A stretch of DNA of 38,789 bases from the NCBI GenBank assembly GCA_045646385.1, contig JAZRKQ010000033.1, forward strand, positions 1 to 38,789, in the 5' to 3' direction. Made by a program: the position numbers and the translations under genes. The notes under the pieces are model-generated. The model saw only the letters and a list, made by a program, of their open reading frames with translations, did no database searches and had not been told where the DNA came from. Source of the DNA: SIG455 sp045646385. Lineage in GTDB: Bacteria; Bacillota; Clostridia; UMGS1810. Position 1 is the stretch's first letter, and each line of letters opens with the position of its first letter. Shown here in pieces: positions 16,492 to 25,367 of this stretch.

Positions 16492-17776
16492 TCTGTTTGC
16501 CCCCTTTCGCAGCGCTGTAGAGTTTTGGATTTTTAAGGTTGAAACCAATCATCTGTTTAAGCAGGAACTTGGTTACAAAAATTGCTGTAAACATACTTAC
16601 AATTGTACCGATGAACAATGTTACTGCAAAACCTTTGATTGTACCTGTACCGAAGTAGTAAAGAACTGCCGCTGCAATAAGTGTTGTAATGTTAGAGTCA
16701 ACAATTGCAGAGAATGCACGTTTGAAACCTGCCTCAACTGATGCACGAAGTGTTTTGCCAACACCGAGTTCTTCTTTGATTCTTTCAAATATAATTACGT
16801 TTGCGTCAACCGCAGTACCAATGGTTAAGATAACACCTGCGATACCTGGCAGAGTAAGGTTTACTCTGAACAGCGAAAGGATAATTGCTACAATTGAAAT
16901 ATAACCAACCAAAGCAACGTCTGCTATAAGACCGCACATACGGTACATAATAAGCATAAATATCATTACCAGAAGCAAGCCGATTGCACCTGCTAAAAGG
17001 CTGTTATCGAGCGCTTTTTCACCGAGTTGCGGTCCAACGCTTCTAAGTTCGATATCTTTAAGTGCGAAAGGCAACTGACCGGACTGAATCTGTCCTGCTA
17101 AAGTTGTTGCAATTTCCTGTGTGAAATCACCTGTAATTACACAAGTTTCGCTGTCGATTGTTTCAGATACTCTTGGTGCTGAAATCATTTCTTCGTCTAA
17201 GTAGATAGCGATTATGTTATTGCCATCTGCAAGAGTAGAAATTCTTGCAGTTGCTTCTGCAAATTTTTTCTGACCTTCAGGTGTAAGTGTAAGTTGAACA
17301 AGATAACCTTTTGCACCGCTATTGTCAATCTGTTCGTAAACGGCTTTAGCATTTTTAACATCTTCGCCGCCAACTAAAACAACGTTACCCTCATAATCTC
17401 TGAAAGTAAGTTTTGCTGTAGCACCCAAAAGTGCAACTGCTTCTTCAGGATTGGTGATTGAAGGGATTTCCACACGCACGCGCTTGTCGCCCTGCTGAGA
17501 AAGAACTGCCTCGTGGTAACCCTGAATATCAAGACGGCTTCTGAGTACCGCTTTAACAGCCGCCATATTTTCTTCAGACACGTCTTCGGTGGTGTCTGCC
17601 TCAAATACTATAACAGAACCTCCTGCGAGGTCTAAACCTCTTTTAATTCCGTTTTCCGGATCAAGTGCTTTCGGAATGGAATAATTTCCGATAGTAAGTC
17701 CGCAAGCAGCGATGTATGCCAGAATGGCTATAACCAAAACCGCAAGCGTAAACTTTGCAATGCTTTTTGATTTCAT
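16484..17776 (-). CDS. secD: Protein translocase subunit SecD
   Basis: 430 residues. It begins with a membrane segment, then GIKRGLDLAGGSVIVFEAD, the SecD N-terminal motif, and an exported P1 domain (residues 40-250). Membrane segments follow with TIGTAVDANVIIFERIKEEL, the conserved RND-type segment. AAGGAGG precedes the ATG. Separate secD and secF genes are the older arrangement compared with the fused SecDF of Bacillus. YajC, which often precedes secD after tgt, is absent here; tgt lies 17 kb away. Confidence 0.96.
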   Translation of the reverse strand: MKSKSIAKFTLAVLVIAILAYIAACGLTIGNYSIPKALDPENGIKRGLDLAGGSVIVFEADTTEDVSEENMAAVKAVLRSRLDIQGYHEAVLSQQGDKRVRVEIPSITNPEEAVALLGATAKLTFRDYEGNVVLVGGEDVKNAKAVYEQIDNSGAKGYLVQLTLTPEGQKKFAEATARISTLADGNNIIAIYLDEEMISAPRVSETIDSETCVITGDFTQEIATTLAGQIQSGQLPFALKDIELRSVGPQLGEKALDNSLLAGAIGLLLVMIFMLIMYRMCGLIADVALVGYISIVAIILSLFRVNLTLPGIAGVILTIGTAVDANVIIFERIKEELGVGKTLRASVEAGFKRAFSAIVDSNITTLIAAAVLYYFGTGTIKGFAVTLFIGTIVSMFTAIFVTKFLLKQMIGFNLKNPKLYSAAKGGKQNV

Positions 17777-17815
17777 TTATAATCCTCCTTAGTGTAATGA
17801 AATTCCAATATTATA

Positions 17816-17844
17816 ATTATATATTCTATTTGCCCGATTGTCAA
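17816..17844 (-). promoter_or_regulatory. Consensus sigma-A promoter of secDF
   Basis: On the minus strand TTGACA (17844-17839), exactly 17 bases, TATAAT (17821-17816). It matches consensus at all 12 positions and lies about 40 bases before the secD ATG. Confidence 0.92.
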
Positions 17845-17854
17845 GGTATGGTTT

Positions 17855-18859
17855 TTAAATATTATAATATTCCTTGTACCACTCAGCAAATTTAGAAAGT
17901 CCCTCTTCTATAGTTGTAGACGGTTTAAAATCAAAATCACGCATCAGTTCGCTTACGTCTGCATATGTCTGGTAAACATCGCCCGCCTGCATCGGCAGAT
18001 ATTCTTTTTCTGCAGTTTTGCCTATGCATTTTTCCAATGTTTCTATAAAGTACATAAGTTTTTCGGGAGCGTTATTTCCTATATTATAAACTTTGTGCCT
18101 GTCGCCGTTTTTATCAGGCTTGGGCGGATTTTCAAGCATATTGCAAATACCCTGAACAATATCGTCAACGTATGTAAAATCTCTGTACATATCACCGTTA
18201 TTGAATATCTTTATCGGCTCGCCCTTCATAATTTTATTTGTAAAACTAAAGTATGCCATATCAGGTCTGCCATAAGGACCGTAAACAGTAAAGAAACGCA
18301 GTCCCGTTGCAGGTATGCCGTAAAGATGGCTGTATGTAAACGCCATAAGTTCGTTACTTTTCTTCGTTGCTGCATAAAGGCTTATGGGGTGGTCAACATT
18401 ATCGTCTGTGGAGAAAGGAGTTTTTTCCTGATTGCCATACACAGATGAAGACGAAGCATACAAAAGGTGCGACACCGGATTATGACGGCAAGCCTCTAAA
18501 ATATTGAAAAAGCCGACAATGTTAGAGTCTATATACGCCTGCGGATTTTCTATTGAATACCTTACCCCTGCCTGAGCGCCAAGGTTTATGGCAATATCAA
18601 ATTTATTGTCTTCAAAAAGTTTATTTACCGCATCTTTATCTGCTAAGTCGCCTTTTACAAAAGTGTAATTTGAAAACTTTTCTAAGATTTCAAGACGTGC
18701 ATACTTTAACGACACATCGTAATAATCGTTAATGTTGTCATACCCTACTACATCATATCCGTCCTCTAAAAGCCTTTTTGAAAGATGAAAACCTATAAAT
18801 CCTGCTCCGCCTGTAACAAGAATTTTTTTGCCGACATCATATTTTATTAAATTTACCAT
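17855..18859 (-). CDS. UDP-glucuronate 4-epimerase-like NAD-dependent epimerase
   Basis: Extended short-chain dehydrogenase of 334 residues. The NAD site VTGGAGFIGFHL is near residue 15. The catalytic set is SSSSVYG near 135 and YAATKKSNE near 158. NDYYDVSLKYARL near 45 and YGPYGRPDMAYFSF near 190 are typical of the CapI/LpsL group that converts UDP-glucuronate to UDP-galacturonate. The UDP-glucose dehydrogenase two genes upstream would supply the substrate, which supports the call. It is the last gene of the polysaccharide operon, starting 3 bases after the restored stop of the acetyltransferase-like gene. UDP-glucose 4-epimerase activity is a less likely alternative. Confidence 0.88.
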   Translation of the reverse strand: MVNLIKYDVGKKILVTGGAGFIGFHLSKRLLEDGYDVVGYDNINDYYDVSLKYARLEILEKFSNYTFVKGDLADKDAVNKLFEDNKFDIAINLGAQAGVRYSIENPQAYIDSNIVGFFNILEACRHNPVSHLLYASSSSVYGNQEKTPFSTDDNVDHPISLYAATKKSNELMAFTYSHLYGIPATGLRFFTVYGPYGRPDMAYFSFTNKIMKGEPIKIFNNGDMYRDFTYVDDIVQGICNMLENPPKPDKNGDRHKVYNIGNNAPEKLMYFIETLEKCIGKTAEKEYLPMQAGDVYQTYADVSELMRDFDFKPSTTIEEGLSKFAEWYKEYYNI

Positions 18860-18862
18860 AAA

Positions 18863-19446
18863 TCATGCCTCTCTCTTTTTACCGTTTCCCCAAGCAGTTC
18901 TTCCATTATTGCTGATTTTATGTGCCGGTGCACCTGCAATACCTATATTTTCTTCATAGAAAGACTTGTTAACAAGTGAATTGGCACCTATCGCACATCC
19001 GTCAGGAATTTTATTCCTCCCAACAACACAGCGCCAATGCCTATAACCACATTATCTCCAATTACCGGAGCAGCATCAGAGGTCCCCCCGGCAACAATTC
19101 CCGTGTTAATATGTAACGCACAATTTTCTCCAACGTATGCATTAGAGTTTATTAGAATACTCCCTACGTGCATCAGTCTCAAACCTTTGCCACAAACATT
19201 AATCGGGATTTTTATGCCGTGTTTTTCCTGCATTTTTAACAATCTTATCCGCCAAAACAGTGTTCTGAATTTATTTTTATTATTGTAATGATACTCTGTA
19301 TGTCTTAATGTATAAACATATTTATACGCTATCCTCATTTCTCCTAAAACAACGATGGGACATCTTCTGCTTTTCAGACCATAAAGTTTTGACTCATAGT
19401 CCAAAAAAGCATTAAGTTCCTCTCTTGTATAAGGCGTATGATTCAT
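18863..19446 (-). pseudogene. Serine acetyltransferase-like hexapeptide transferase, interrupted by a one-base frameshift
   Basis: Left-handed beta-helix acetyltransferase. The frame from ATG 19446 (GAGGAG site upstream) reads through GLRLMHVGSILINSNAYVGE and VIGDNVVIGIGAVLLGGI, then breaks and stops at 18988. Adding one base in the A4 run (T4 on the plus strand, 19009-19012) continues it as KIPDGCAIGANSLVNKSF and a tail containing GIAGAPAHKI, to a stop at 18863-18865, giving about 194 residues. That tail is the normal end of a SAT-type protein, so the break is real in this sequence. In a capsule operon it more likely acetylates a sugar than makes O-acetylserine. A sequencing error in the homopolymer is as likely as a true mutation or phase variation. 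Confidence 0.85.
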
Positions 19447-19466
19447 TTTTTGAACACTCCTCAAAA

Positions 19467-20651
19467 TCAATCTCTGAAATACAAATCTCTTGTATATACT
19501 TTGCTTAGTACGTCTTCGAGTTCTGCACCGTATCTGTTTGCCACTATAACATCACACAAAGATTTAAACTCGTCCAAATCACGTATAACTCTGGAATTGA
19601 AGAATTTATCTTCCTTTAAAGAAGGCTCGTAAACTACAACCTCTATACCTTTTGCTTTGACTCTTTTCATAACGCCCTGAATTGACGACTGTCTGAAATT
19701 ATCTGAATCGGCTTTCATTGTAAGTCTGTAAATACCCACTACTTCCGGATTTTTCTCTATTATACTGTCTGCTATAAAGTCTTTGCGCGTTCTGTTGGCA
19801 TCTACTATAGCCGTCATGATATTCTGCGGAACGTCTTTATAGTTTGCAAGCAGTTGCTTTGTATCTTTCGGCAGGCAATATCCGCCATAACCGAAAGACG
19901 GATTATTATAATGCGTGCCTATGCGCGGGTCTAAGCATACACCCTCTATTATCTGCTTGGCATCAAGACCTCTTACCTGCGCATAAGTATCAAGTTCATT
20001 AAAAAACGACACCCTCATGGCAAGGTATGTATTGGCAAAAAGTTTTATTGCTTCCGCCTCGGTAAGGTTAGTAAAAATCTTGGGGATTTCCTCCTTGATT
20101 GCGCCCTCTGCAAGCAAATCGGCAAACTGCTTTGCTTTTTGCAGAAGATATTCATTATCCTCGGGGCATCCCACCACAATACGCGACGGATAAAGATTGT
20201 CATAAAGCGCTTTACCCTCACGCAAAAACTCGGGTGAAAACAGTATGTTCTTACATCCGTATTTTTCAATCACACCCTTGGTATAACCAACGGGTACTGT
20301 GGATTTTATAACCATAACCGCATCAGGGTTGGTTTCCATAACTTTTTCAATAACAGATTCAACGGAAGAAGTATCAAAATAGTTTAATTTAGGATCATAG
20401 TTTGTAGGTGTGGAAATAATAACAAAATCTGCGCCAATATATGCAGACGAAGCATCTGTTGTAGCTGTAAGATTAAGATTGCCATTTGCAAGGTACTCCT
20501 CCACTTCAGCATCTTTAATTGGTGAAACTCCTCTGTTTATCATTTCGACCTTTTCTTCAATGATGTCTACCGCATAAACCTCATTTTTCTGGGCCAACAG
20601 AATTGCATTCGACAGCCCTACGTAACCTGTTCCCGCTACAACAATTTTCAT
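19467..20651 (-). CDS. UDP-glucose 6-dehydrogenase
   Basis: 394 residues; oxidises UDP-glucose to UDP-glucuronate in two NAD-dependent steps. The Rossmann motif VAGTGYVGLSNAILLA is at the N-terminus, STVPVGYTKG near 113, SPEFLREGKALYDN near 138 and the catalytic Cys in GYGGYCLPKDT near 255. The length is that of the short 'Ugd' form seen in enterobacteria and capsule clusters. AAAGGAG lies before the ATG. With the downstream epimerase it gives UDP-galacturonate for the surface polymer. UDP-N-acetyl sugar dehydrogenases are longer and differ around the Cys loop. Confidence 0.92.
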   Translation of the reverse strand: MKIVVAGTGYVGLSNAILLAQKNEVYAVDIIEEKVEMINRGVSPIKDAEVEEYLANGNLNLTATTDASSAYIGADFVIISTPTNYDPKLNYFDTSSVESVIEKVMETNPDAVMVIKSTVPVGYTKGVIEKYGCKNILFSPEFLREGKALYDNLYPSRIVVGCPEDNEYLLQKAKQFADLLAEGAIKEEIPKIFTNLTEAEAIKLFANTYLAMRVSFFNELDTYAQVRGLDAKQIIEGVCLDPRIGTHYNNPSFGYGGYCLPKDTKQLLANYKDVPQNIMTAIVDANRTRKDFIADSIIEKNPEVVGIYRLTMKADSDNFRQSSIQGVMKRVKAKGIEVVVYEPSLKEDKFFNSRVIRDLDEFKSLCDVIVANRYGAELEDVLSKVYTRDLYFRD

Positions 20652-20678
20652 ACGTTATCATTTCTCCTTTATATCTTT

Positions 20679-21863
20679 TTAATCTATCATTCCAAGTTCT
20701 TTCATCATTTCAAGACGTTTGTTTGATTTCTCTGCTGCTATTTTATTCTCATCATAATTTTTTACACGGCCAATAGCGATATTAAACAATCTGTTAATCC
20801 ATGCAAACGGGATTAACACTGAATTTTTTGCATATCCATACCCCGTTTTAACAAGATACTCTTTCGGCGGAAACAACTTGAAGAAAATATTTTGTTCCGA
20901 TCTTAATTTTGAATAAATAAACTGTTGTGTTTTTGAAGATGCACGCTTTTCACAATATAATTCAATGAAATTTGTACGATCATCTGCCGAATAACCAAAT
21001 GCTCCGCCATCTTCCATATCGGTTAAGAGTTTGTCTGTAAGAGATTTATCACACACGGGATAGTCATACCCAAAATATATTGTTCCGACAGATTTAAGCA
21101 CGTCTATCAGTTTGTCATATTTAAGTTTTTTTAAAGTTTTATTATATTTATTAAAATCTATCTTATTGCTGTTTTTTTCTATATACAACAGTAAGTCCAT
21201 CACCTGACGGATTCCGCAACCGTCATTTACAAGATGCTTTATATAGTGGGCTGTAAGGTACATCAATTCGTCATCTGTTGTCATAACGTGATACTCTTTG
21301 CCGTTTATCAATACTGTTTCATATTTATCACTATAAGTAATATGACTGTTAAAAACTATATTTTCGCTTGTCCTAGAATATAAACGTACATGTAATTCCA
21401 GCAAGCCTCCAATGGGATGTCTGGCTTTTATATGATGGTCATTTCTTGTTCTGTTTCCAATTACATACCCGTTTTCTTTCAAAATTTTTACAGCCTTATC
21501 TTCATCTGCCTTATTTATATATATGTCCGTATCACCCGAAATCCTGCATTCCGGCTGAGCATACAACTCCGCCACAACGGGTCCCTTAATTAAACAACAT
21601 ACTATTCCATTCTCTTCAAGTTTTTTTATAATTGAAAGTGTAAACTCTTTACGTGTTACAGATTTAGCAACAGTAGTTATAAATTCACTTCTCCATCTGC
21701 TTACATCAGCAGTTTTTTCTGCAGCTTTGTATACGACAGGCCACACGCCCTGCAAAATTGCACATGCGCGTACAGCCTCCATATCCATTTGCGCGGCTGA
21801 AATCTCATATCCGCGTGCTCCGGCGCCTAAAAGCCGCAGCATATCTTCAAACGCGTGAGTCAT
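20679..21863 (-). CDS. Nucleotidyltransferase-fold family protein of a polysaccharide operon
   Basis: 394 residues. The segment CCLIKGPVVAELYAQPECRI followed by SGDTDIYINKADEDKAVKIL matches the uncharacterised nucleotidyltransferase family often found in exopolysaccharide and lasso-peptide clusters; GDTDIYI supplies the acidic metal-binding pair. No membrane segments. Its ATG lies 17 bases inside the end of the O-antigen ligase-like gene, so translation is coupled. The substrate is unknown, and transfer of a nucleotide-linked group to a sugar or lipid is inference from family and context. Confidence 0.8.
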   Translation of the reverse strand: MTHAFEDMLRLLGAGARGYEISAAQMDMEAVRACAILQGVWPVVYKAAEKTADVSRWRSEFITTVAKSVTRKEFTLSIIKKLEENGIVCCLIKGPVVAELYAQPECRISGDTDIYINKADEDKAVKILKENGYVIGNRTRNDHHIKARHPIGGLLELHVRLYSRTSENIVFNSHITYSDKYETVLINGKEYHVMTTDDELMYLTAHYIKHLVNDGCGIRQVMDLLLYIEKNSNKIDFNKYNKTLKKLKYDKLIDVLKSVGTIYFGYDYPVCDKSLTDKLLTDMEDGGAFGYSADDRTNFIELYCEKRASSKTQQFIYSKLRSEQNIFFKLFPPKEYLVKTGYGYAKNSVLIPFAWINRLFNIAIGRVKNYDENKIAAEKSNKRLEMMKELGMID

Positions 21864-23145
21864 TTCTTTTTTCTCCGTCTAATTCTTCATTTTCTGTTTG
21901 TTCGTCAATCAAATATTCCTGCTTTGCTATTTCACGCCGGCATATTGCAACAGACGCTGCAGCCATTGAAAAATATATATATGTCATTTTATCATAATAT
22001 GATACCATACCAAAGCCAATTACAAAGAACGAAGTTATAATCGCAAACATAAGTGTAGCCGCGGTATTTCCCGTAGCGACTGAAAGAATATACAAATTTT
22101 TAATCAAGTAAAAGTAAATTGCGTAATATATCAAAAATCCCACTATGCCAACACATGCAAGCAATTCTATAAAATTATTGTGCAAATATGTGCCATGCCC
22201 AGTGTATTCCTGCATAATCAACCACGAGTTGTTAAGCCCTACACCTGTATATGGCCGTTTCATAAACGATTCCCAACCTATCTCTACCATTGCGAATCTT
22301 AATTTAGCAGAACTATCAATTTGTCCCGATTCGCCACCAAACATAGTTGATATACGTGAAAAAACACCTTGAAATATGGGCATTGTTGACATATAGTTAA
22401 GAATAATTAAAATAACTATTATTGTTGCCAAGAATTTTGCAAAAGCCGTAAGAGAAATATTTTCTCTGTATTTCATAAGAAGAAGCAACCCTATCCCCAA
22501 AGCAATCATTGCAATCGCTTTGCGTGAGCCGGTACCTAATGCCACCAATACAGCCAATGCCATAAATAAATAACAATGTTTTTTTTCTTTAAAATATCCC
22601 TGATAAAATGCAACAATGGCAGTTATTGAAAGATACATTCCTATTGTATTAACATTATTTATTATTCCACCTAGACGCTCTCCAAGAAGCATCAGTCTGA
22701 TATACTCGCTTATTCCATAGTACTCCACTATAACACCTGCACAAATAACACCGGATATCATAAATCCATAAATAAATGACTCTATATTTTCAAATGCACT
22801 TATATACGAATACAGAATAACCGACATAATAAGTAACTGTGCAAGAGTTATTATAGACACCAATGAATTTTGAACGTCTATTGACCATAACAATGCAATA
22901 AAACAAAAAATAATAAATGATGCGAACAGCATTAAAAAAGTATCAATACGGAAACTTTTCCCCTTAAAAATCATATATGCTGCGCAACCACCAAACGCAA
23001 GCACAAAAACACCTTGTGATATAATATTTAATAATTGATATGTGGTAAATAGCAAGACAGATACCATATACGTTGTAATAAGCACCAGCAAAAGTTTAGA
23101 TCCTTTTGACCCCGTTGGCTCTTCAATATTTCTTGGTAAATACAT
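21847..23145 (-). CDS. O-antigen ligase / Wzy-type polymerase family membrane protein
   Basis: 432 residues with about 11-12 membrane segments. The long outer loop near residues 270-330 contains PYTGVGLNNSWL and GTYLHNNFIELLACVGIVG, the GxGxxN and H-N-F/E pattern of the Wzy_C (WaaL) superfamily. In a Gram-positive host such proteins polymerise repeat units or attach glycans to teichoic acid, lipid or protein carriers; which applies here cannot be told. The stop is overlapped by the next gene. It starts one base after the glycosyltransferase stop. Confidence 0.85.
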   Translation of the reverse strand: MYLPRNIEEPTGSKGSKLLLVLITTYMVSVLLFTTYQLLNIISQGVFVLAFGGCAAYMIFKGKSFRIDTFLMLFASFIIFCFIALLWSIDVQNSLVSIITLAQLLIMSVILYSYISAFENIESFIYGFMISGVICAGVIVEYYGISEYIRLMLLGERLGGIINNVNTIGMYLSITAIVAFYQGYFKEKKHCYLFMALAVLVALGTGSRKAIAMIALGIGLLLLMKYRENISLTAFAKFLATIIVILIILNYMSTMPIFQGVFSRISTMFGGESGQIDSSAKLRFAMVEIGWESFMKRPYTGVGLNNSWLIMQEYTGHGTYLHNNFIELLACVGIVGFLIYYAIYFYLIKNLYILSVATGNTAATLMFAIITSFFVIGFGMVSYYDKMTYIYFSMAAASVAICRREIAKQEYLIDEQTENEELDGEKRNDSRV

Positions 23146-23146
23146 A

Positions 23147-24253
23147 TTATTTCATATCCCTTTCAAATATTAAACGAATAAACTCTTTAGTTACAGAATT
23201 CTGGTCATATCCGGCATTATAAAATTTATCACGCGTATCTTCACGCATATCGGACAATGATTTTGTTAAAACCTCATTTGCCCAATCCTCAGCAGATAAA
23301 TCTAATGAAAGATATTTAACAAGCCCTGTGATATCTGCCTGAGATGTTATGGTATCAGATATTACGCAAGGCAATCCTGCAGCCTGAGCCTCAATAACAA
23401 CATTGGGCATTCCCTCGTGGAATGACGGAAACAATAATACATCAAATGCCGACATAAGTTGGGTAACATCGCTTCTTCTGCCCAAAAAAATAACTTTATT
23501 CTCAATACCGAGAGTTCTAACCTTTTCACGGATTGTATGTTCTAATTCGCCAACACCTACAAGAAGCAGTTTTGCATAATTGTTTTTCTTGCATATACAA
23601 CTGAAAATGTCTATTAAAAATTCATGGTTTTTTTGTGCTGTAAATCTACCAACATGCCCCACAACAAAACTGTTTTCAATATCAAGTTCCTTTCGCAAGG
23701 CATTGCGTTTATCAGAATTAAACCTGTATAATTCAAAATCAAGTCCGTTATTAAGCATATGAACCCGTCCTCTGTCCATACTGCCTTTGCCGAATGTGTA
23801 CTCTGCCGCCTCTAAGGAAGGGGCTATTTTAACATTAGGAACCATTATTGGTAAAAATTTAAATATTTTATGTAAAAAGTTTAATTTTCTGTCTAAAATT
23901 GCGCCATTGGTGGTTCGCATTGCAAGGACTTTTGCGCCACCAAGTTTAGCGGCAATAAGATCAATTGCAGAAAGAGAAATTTCGTTCACAAGAAATGCAT
24001 ATTTATATCCGTGTTCTTTTACGATACGTCTAATATCACAAAAACATTTTACAGGATTCTCGCTCTTTGAAACTATATGAAATATTTTACCACCGTTTGC
24101 AATGACCTCATCTTCATAAACGCCGACCTCGTCACTCATAACGCAAAAATCCATCTGGTATTCTGTTTTATCTATATTGCGGTAGATCTTCATCAAAAAT
24201 GTTTCTGCACCGCCAACATTCAATGAGTTTATAATGCATAGTAATCTTTTCAC
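23147..24253 (-). CDS. GT4-type glycosyltransferase
   Basis: 368 residues with the GT-B fold. The N-terminal acceptor-domain motif NSLNVGGAETFLMKIYRN is typical of capsule and exopolysaccharide glycosyltransferases. FVVGHVGRFTAQKNHEFLID near 200 and LFPSFHEGMPNVVIEAQAAG near 290 form the donor site with the E-x7-E pattern (here EGMPNVVIE). The start is a GTG at 24253 with only a weak GGTGGGG site. First gene of the six-gene polysaccharide run. Donor and acceptor sugars are unknown. Confidence 0.92.
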   Translation of the reverse strand: MKRLLCIINSLNVGGAETFLMKIYRNIDKTEYQMDFCVMSDEVGVYEDEVIANGGKIFHIVSKSENPVKCFCDIRRIVKEHGYKYAFLVNEISLSAIDLIAAKLGGAKVLAMRTTNGAILDRKLNFLHKIFKFLPIMVPNVKIAPSLEAAEYTFGKGSMDRGRVHMLNNGLDFELYRFNSDKRNALRKELDIENSFVVGHVGRFTAQKNHEFLIDIFSCICKKNNYAKLLLVGVGELEHTIREKVRTLGIENKVIFLGRRSDVTQLMSAFDVLLFPSFHEGMPNVVIEAQAAGLPCVISDTITSQADITGLVKYLSLDLSAEDWANEVLTKSLSDMREDTRDKFYNAGYDQNSVTKEFIRLIFERDMK

Positions 24254-24353
24254 TATATATACCCCACCAATATAAATTCTGTTAAATTATAATAATCCAC
24301 AGTATCACATAATAATCTTAACATAAAAATTATACAAAATCAACTAAAACAAT

Positions 24354-24390
24354 AAAAAAAGCAAAGGAAAGATTTAAATCCCTTTGCTTT
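24354..24390 (-). terminator. Terminator after mgtC
   Basis: AAAGCAAAGG (24358-24367) pairs with CCTTTGCTTT (24381-24390). On the minus strand the T-run comes from 24354-24360. The loop itself contains the palindrome GATTTAAATC. Confidence 0.85.
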
Positions 24391-24401
24391 AGGAAGATAC
24401 G

Positions 24402-25085
24402 TCAATACTCTACTGTTTTTACTTTTTCGCTATCTATAAACATATCTACAAGTCTGCCCTTATTGTAATCCGACGGAAATTTTGCGTATATATCAAGATT
24501 TATAACTCCTGAAGCGCTTTTATCCATTTTGATATTCAAAATTTCTATGCCGTCACCCACAAGTTGAGAACGAACATACTCAAGAGTATCTCCCGCCTCG
24601 GTAATCCTTATAGAAATAAGTTCTGCAGATGGTGTGCGTAACACTTTAAAGTGACCGTGAAATACAAACTGCACAATTGTAATAGTTACAGACGTAGCAA
24701 CACCTACACTGTACATTCCTGCTCCTATCGCCATGCCAATACCTGCCGTTGCCCATATACCTGCAGCAGTAGTTAAACCGCTGATTGCGTTTTTGCGCAC
24801 AAAGATAGTTCCTGCACCAAGGAAACCAACACCGGTTACAATCTGTGATGCTATACGCGATGCATCTGCTTTGCCGAATTCAGCAAGCGAATCTGCAAAT
24901 CCGTATTTTGAAACCACCATCATGAGTGCAGAGCCGAGCGCCACTATAAGGTGTGTACGTATTCCTGCCTCTTTCATTCTGTTTTTGCGTTCATATCCAA
25001 TAACAGCACCGCAAATTCCTGCTATAATTATGCGCAGAAAATACTCGCCATGTTCTAAAAAATGCATTAAAATCTGATATTTCAT
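24402..25085 (-). CDS. MgtC/SapB family membrane protein
   Basis: 227 residues with about four or five N-terminal membrane segments. The family hallmarks are GAVIGYERKNRMKEAGIRTHLIVALGSAL near residues 25-50, SRIASQIVTGVGFLGAGTI near 80 and TTAAGIWATAGIGMAIGAG near 110, given here in pieces. A soluble C-terminal domain of about 80 residues follows, reminiscent of an ACT-like fold. MgtC proteins affect magnesium homeostasis and, in some bacteria, F-ATPase activity; the exact role here is not known. GAAAGGAG precedes the ATG. It has its own promoter and terminator. Confidence 0.93.
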   Translation of the reverse strand: MKYQILMHFLEHGEYFLRIIIAGICGAVIGYERKNRMKEAGIRTHLIVALGSALMMVVSKYGFADSLAEFGKADASRIASQIVTGVGFLGAGTIFVRKNAISGLTTAAGIWATAGIGMAIGAGMYSVGVATSVTITIVQFVFHGHFKVLRTPSAELISIRITEAGDTLEYVRSQLVGDGIEILNIKMDKSASGVINLDIYAKFPSDYNKGRLVDMFIDSEKVKTVEY

Positions 25086-25110
25086 TATACCCCTTCACTC
25101 CTTTCAAAAC

Positions 25111-25139
25111 ATTGTAACACAACAGTATATGAATGTCAA
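25111..25139 (-). promoter_or_regulatory. Sigma-A-type promoter of mgtC
   Basis: On the minus strand TTGACA (25139-25134), 17 bases, TACAAT (25116-25111). The leader is too short for an M-box riboswitch. Confidence 0.85.
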
Positions 25140-25263
25140 CCAACGGCTCATGAGTTCAGTTGTTTTGCACACAAAAACATTGAAAATTTGTGCACGATAT
25201 CAACTGATAATTTTAAATAATATATATGCCCCGATTATATCCATACTCAATGTTAATTTATCA

Positions 25264-25292
25264 TTGCAATTTTTGCATTTTTGGTATACAAT
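25264..25292 (+). promoter_or_regulatory. Putative argH promoter with dyad over the -35 region
   Basis: TTGCAA (25264-25269), 17 bases, TACAAT (25287-25292). An imperfect dyad ATTGCAATTTTTGCATT (25263-25279) overlaps the -35 and could bind a repressor such as ArgR, but it is not a good match to the usual ARG box. Confidence 0.5.
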
Positions 25293-25306
25293 ATAGGTAA
25301 ATGTTT

Positions 25307-25348
25307 TTCCGCAGGTCCGAAGCGGAAGAAAGAACGACTTTCTCGGAC
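25307..25348 (+). promoter_or_regulatory. Structured argH leader with two competing pairings
   Basis: TTCCGC (25307-25312) pairs with GCGGAA (25322-25327). Its loop holds GTCCGA (25315-25320), which can instead pair with TCGGAC (25343-25348) around an inner AGAAAG/CTTTCT hairpin (25327-25332 with 25338-25343, sharing one base at each end). The two folds are mutually exclusive or form a pseudoknot just before the ribosome binding site. Confidence 0.35.
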
Positions 25349-25367
25349 AGAAAGGCTTTGACTTATT

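Noticed and set aside
18964..18977. 14-base palindrome ACTTGTTAACAAGT
   Set aside because: It lies within the coding part of the acetyltransferase-like gene and encodes normal residues, so a regulatory role is not supported.
25293..25367. T-box leader for argH
   Set aside because: The leader is too short and lacks the T-box core sequence and a terminator/antiterminator pair.
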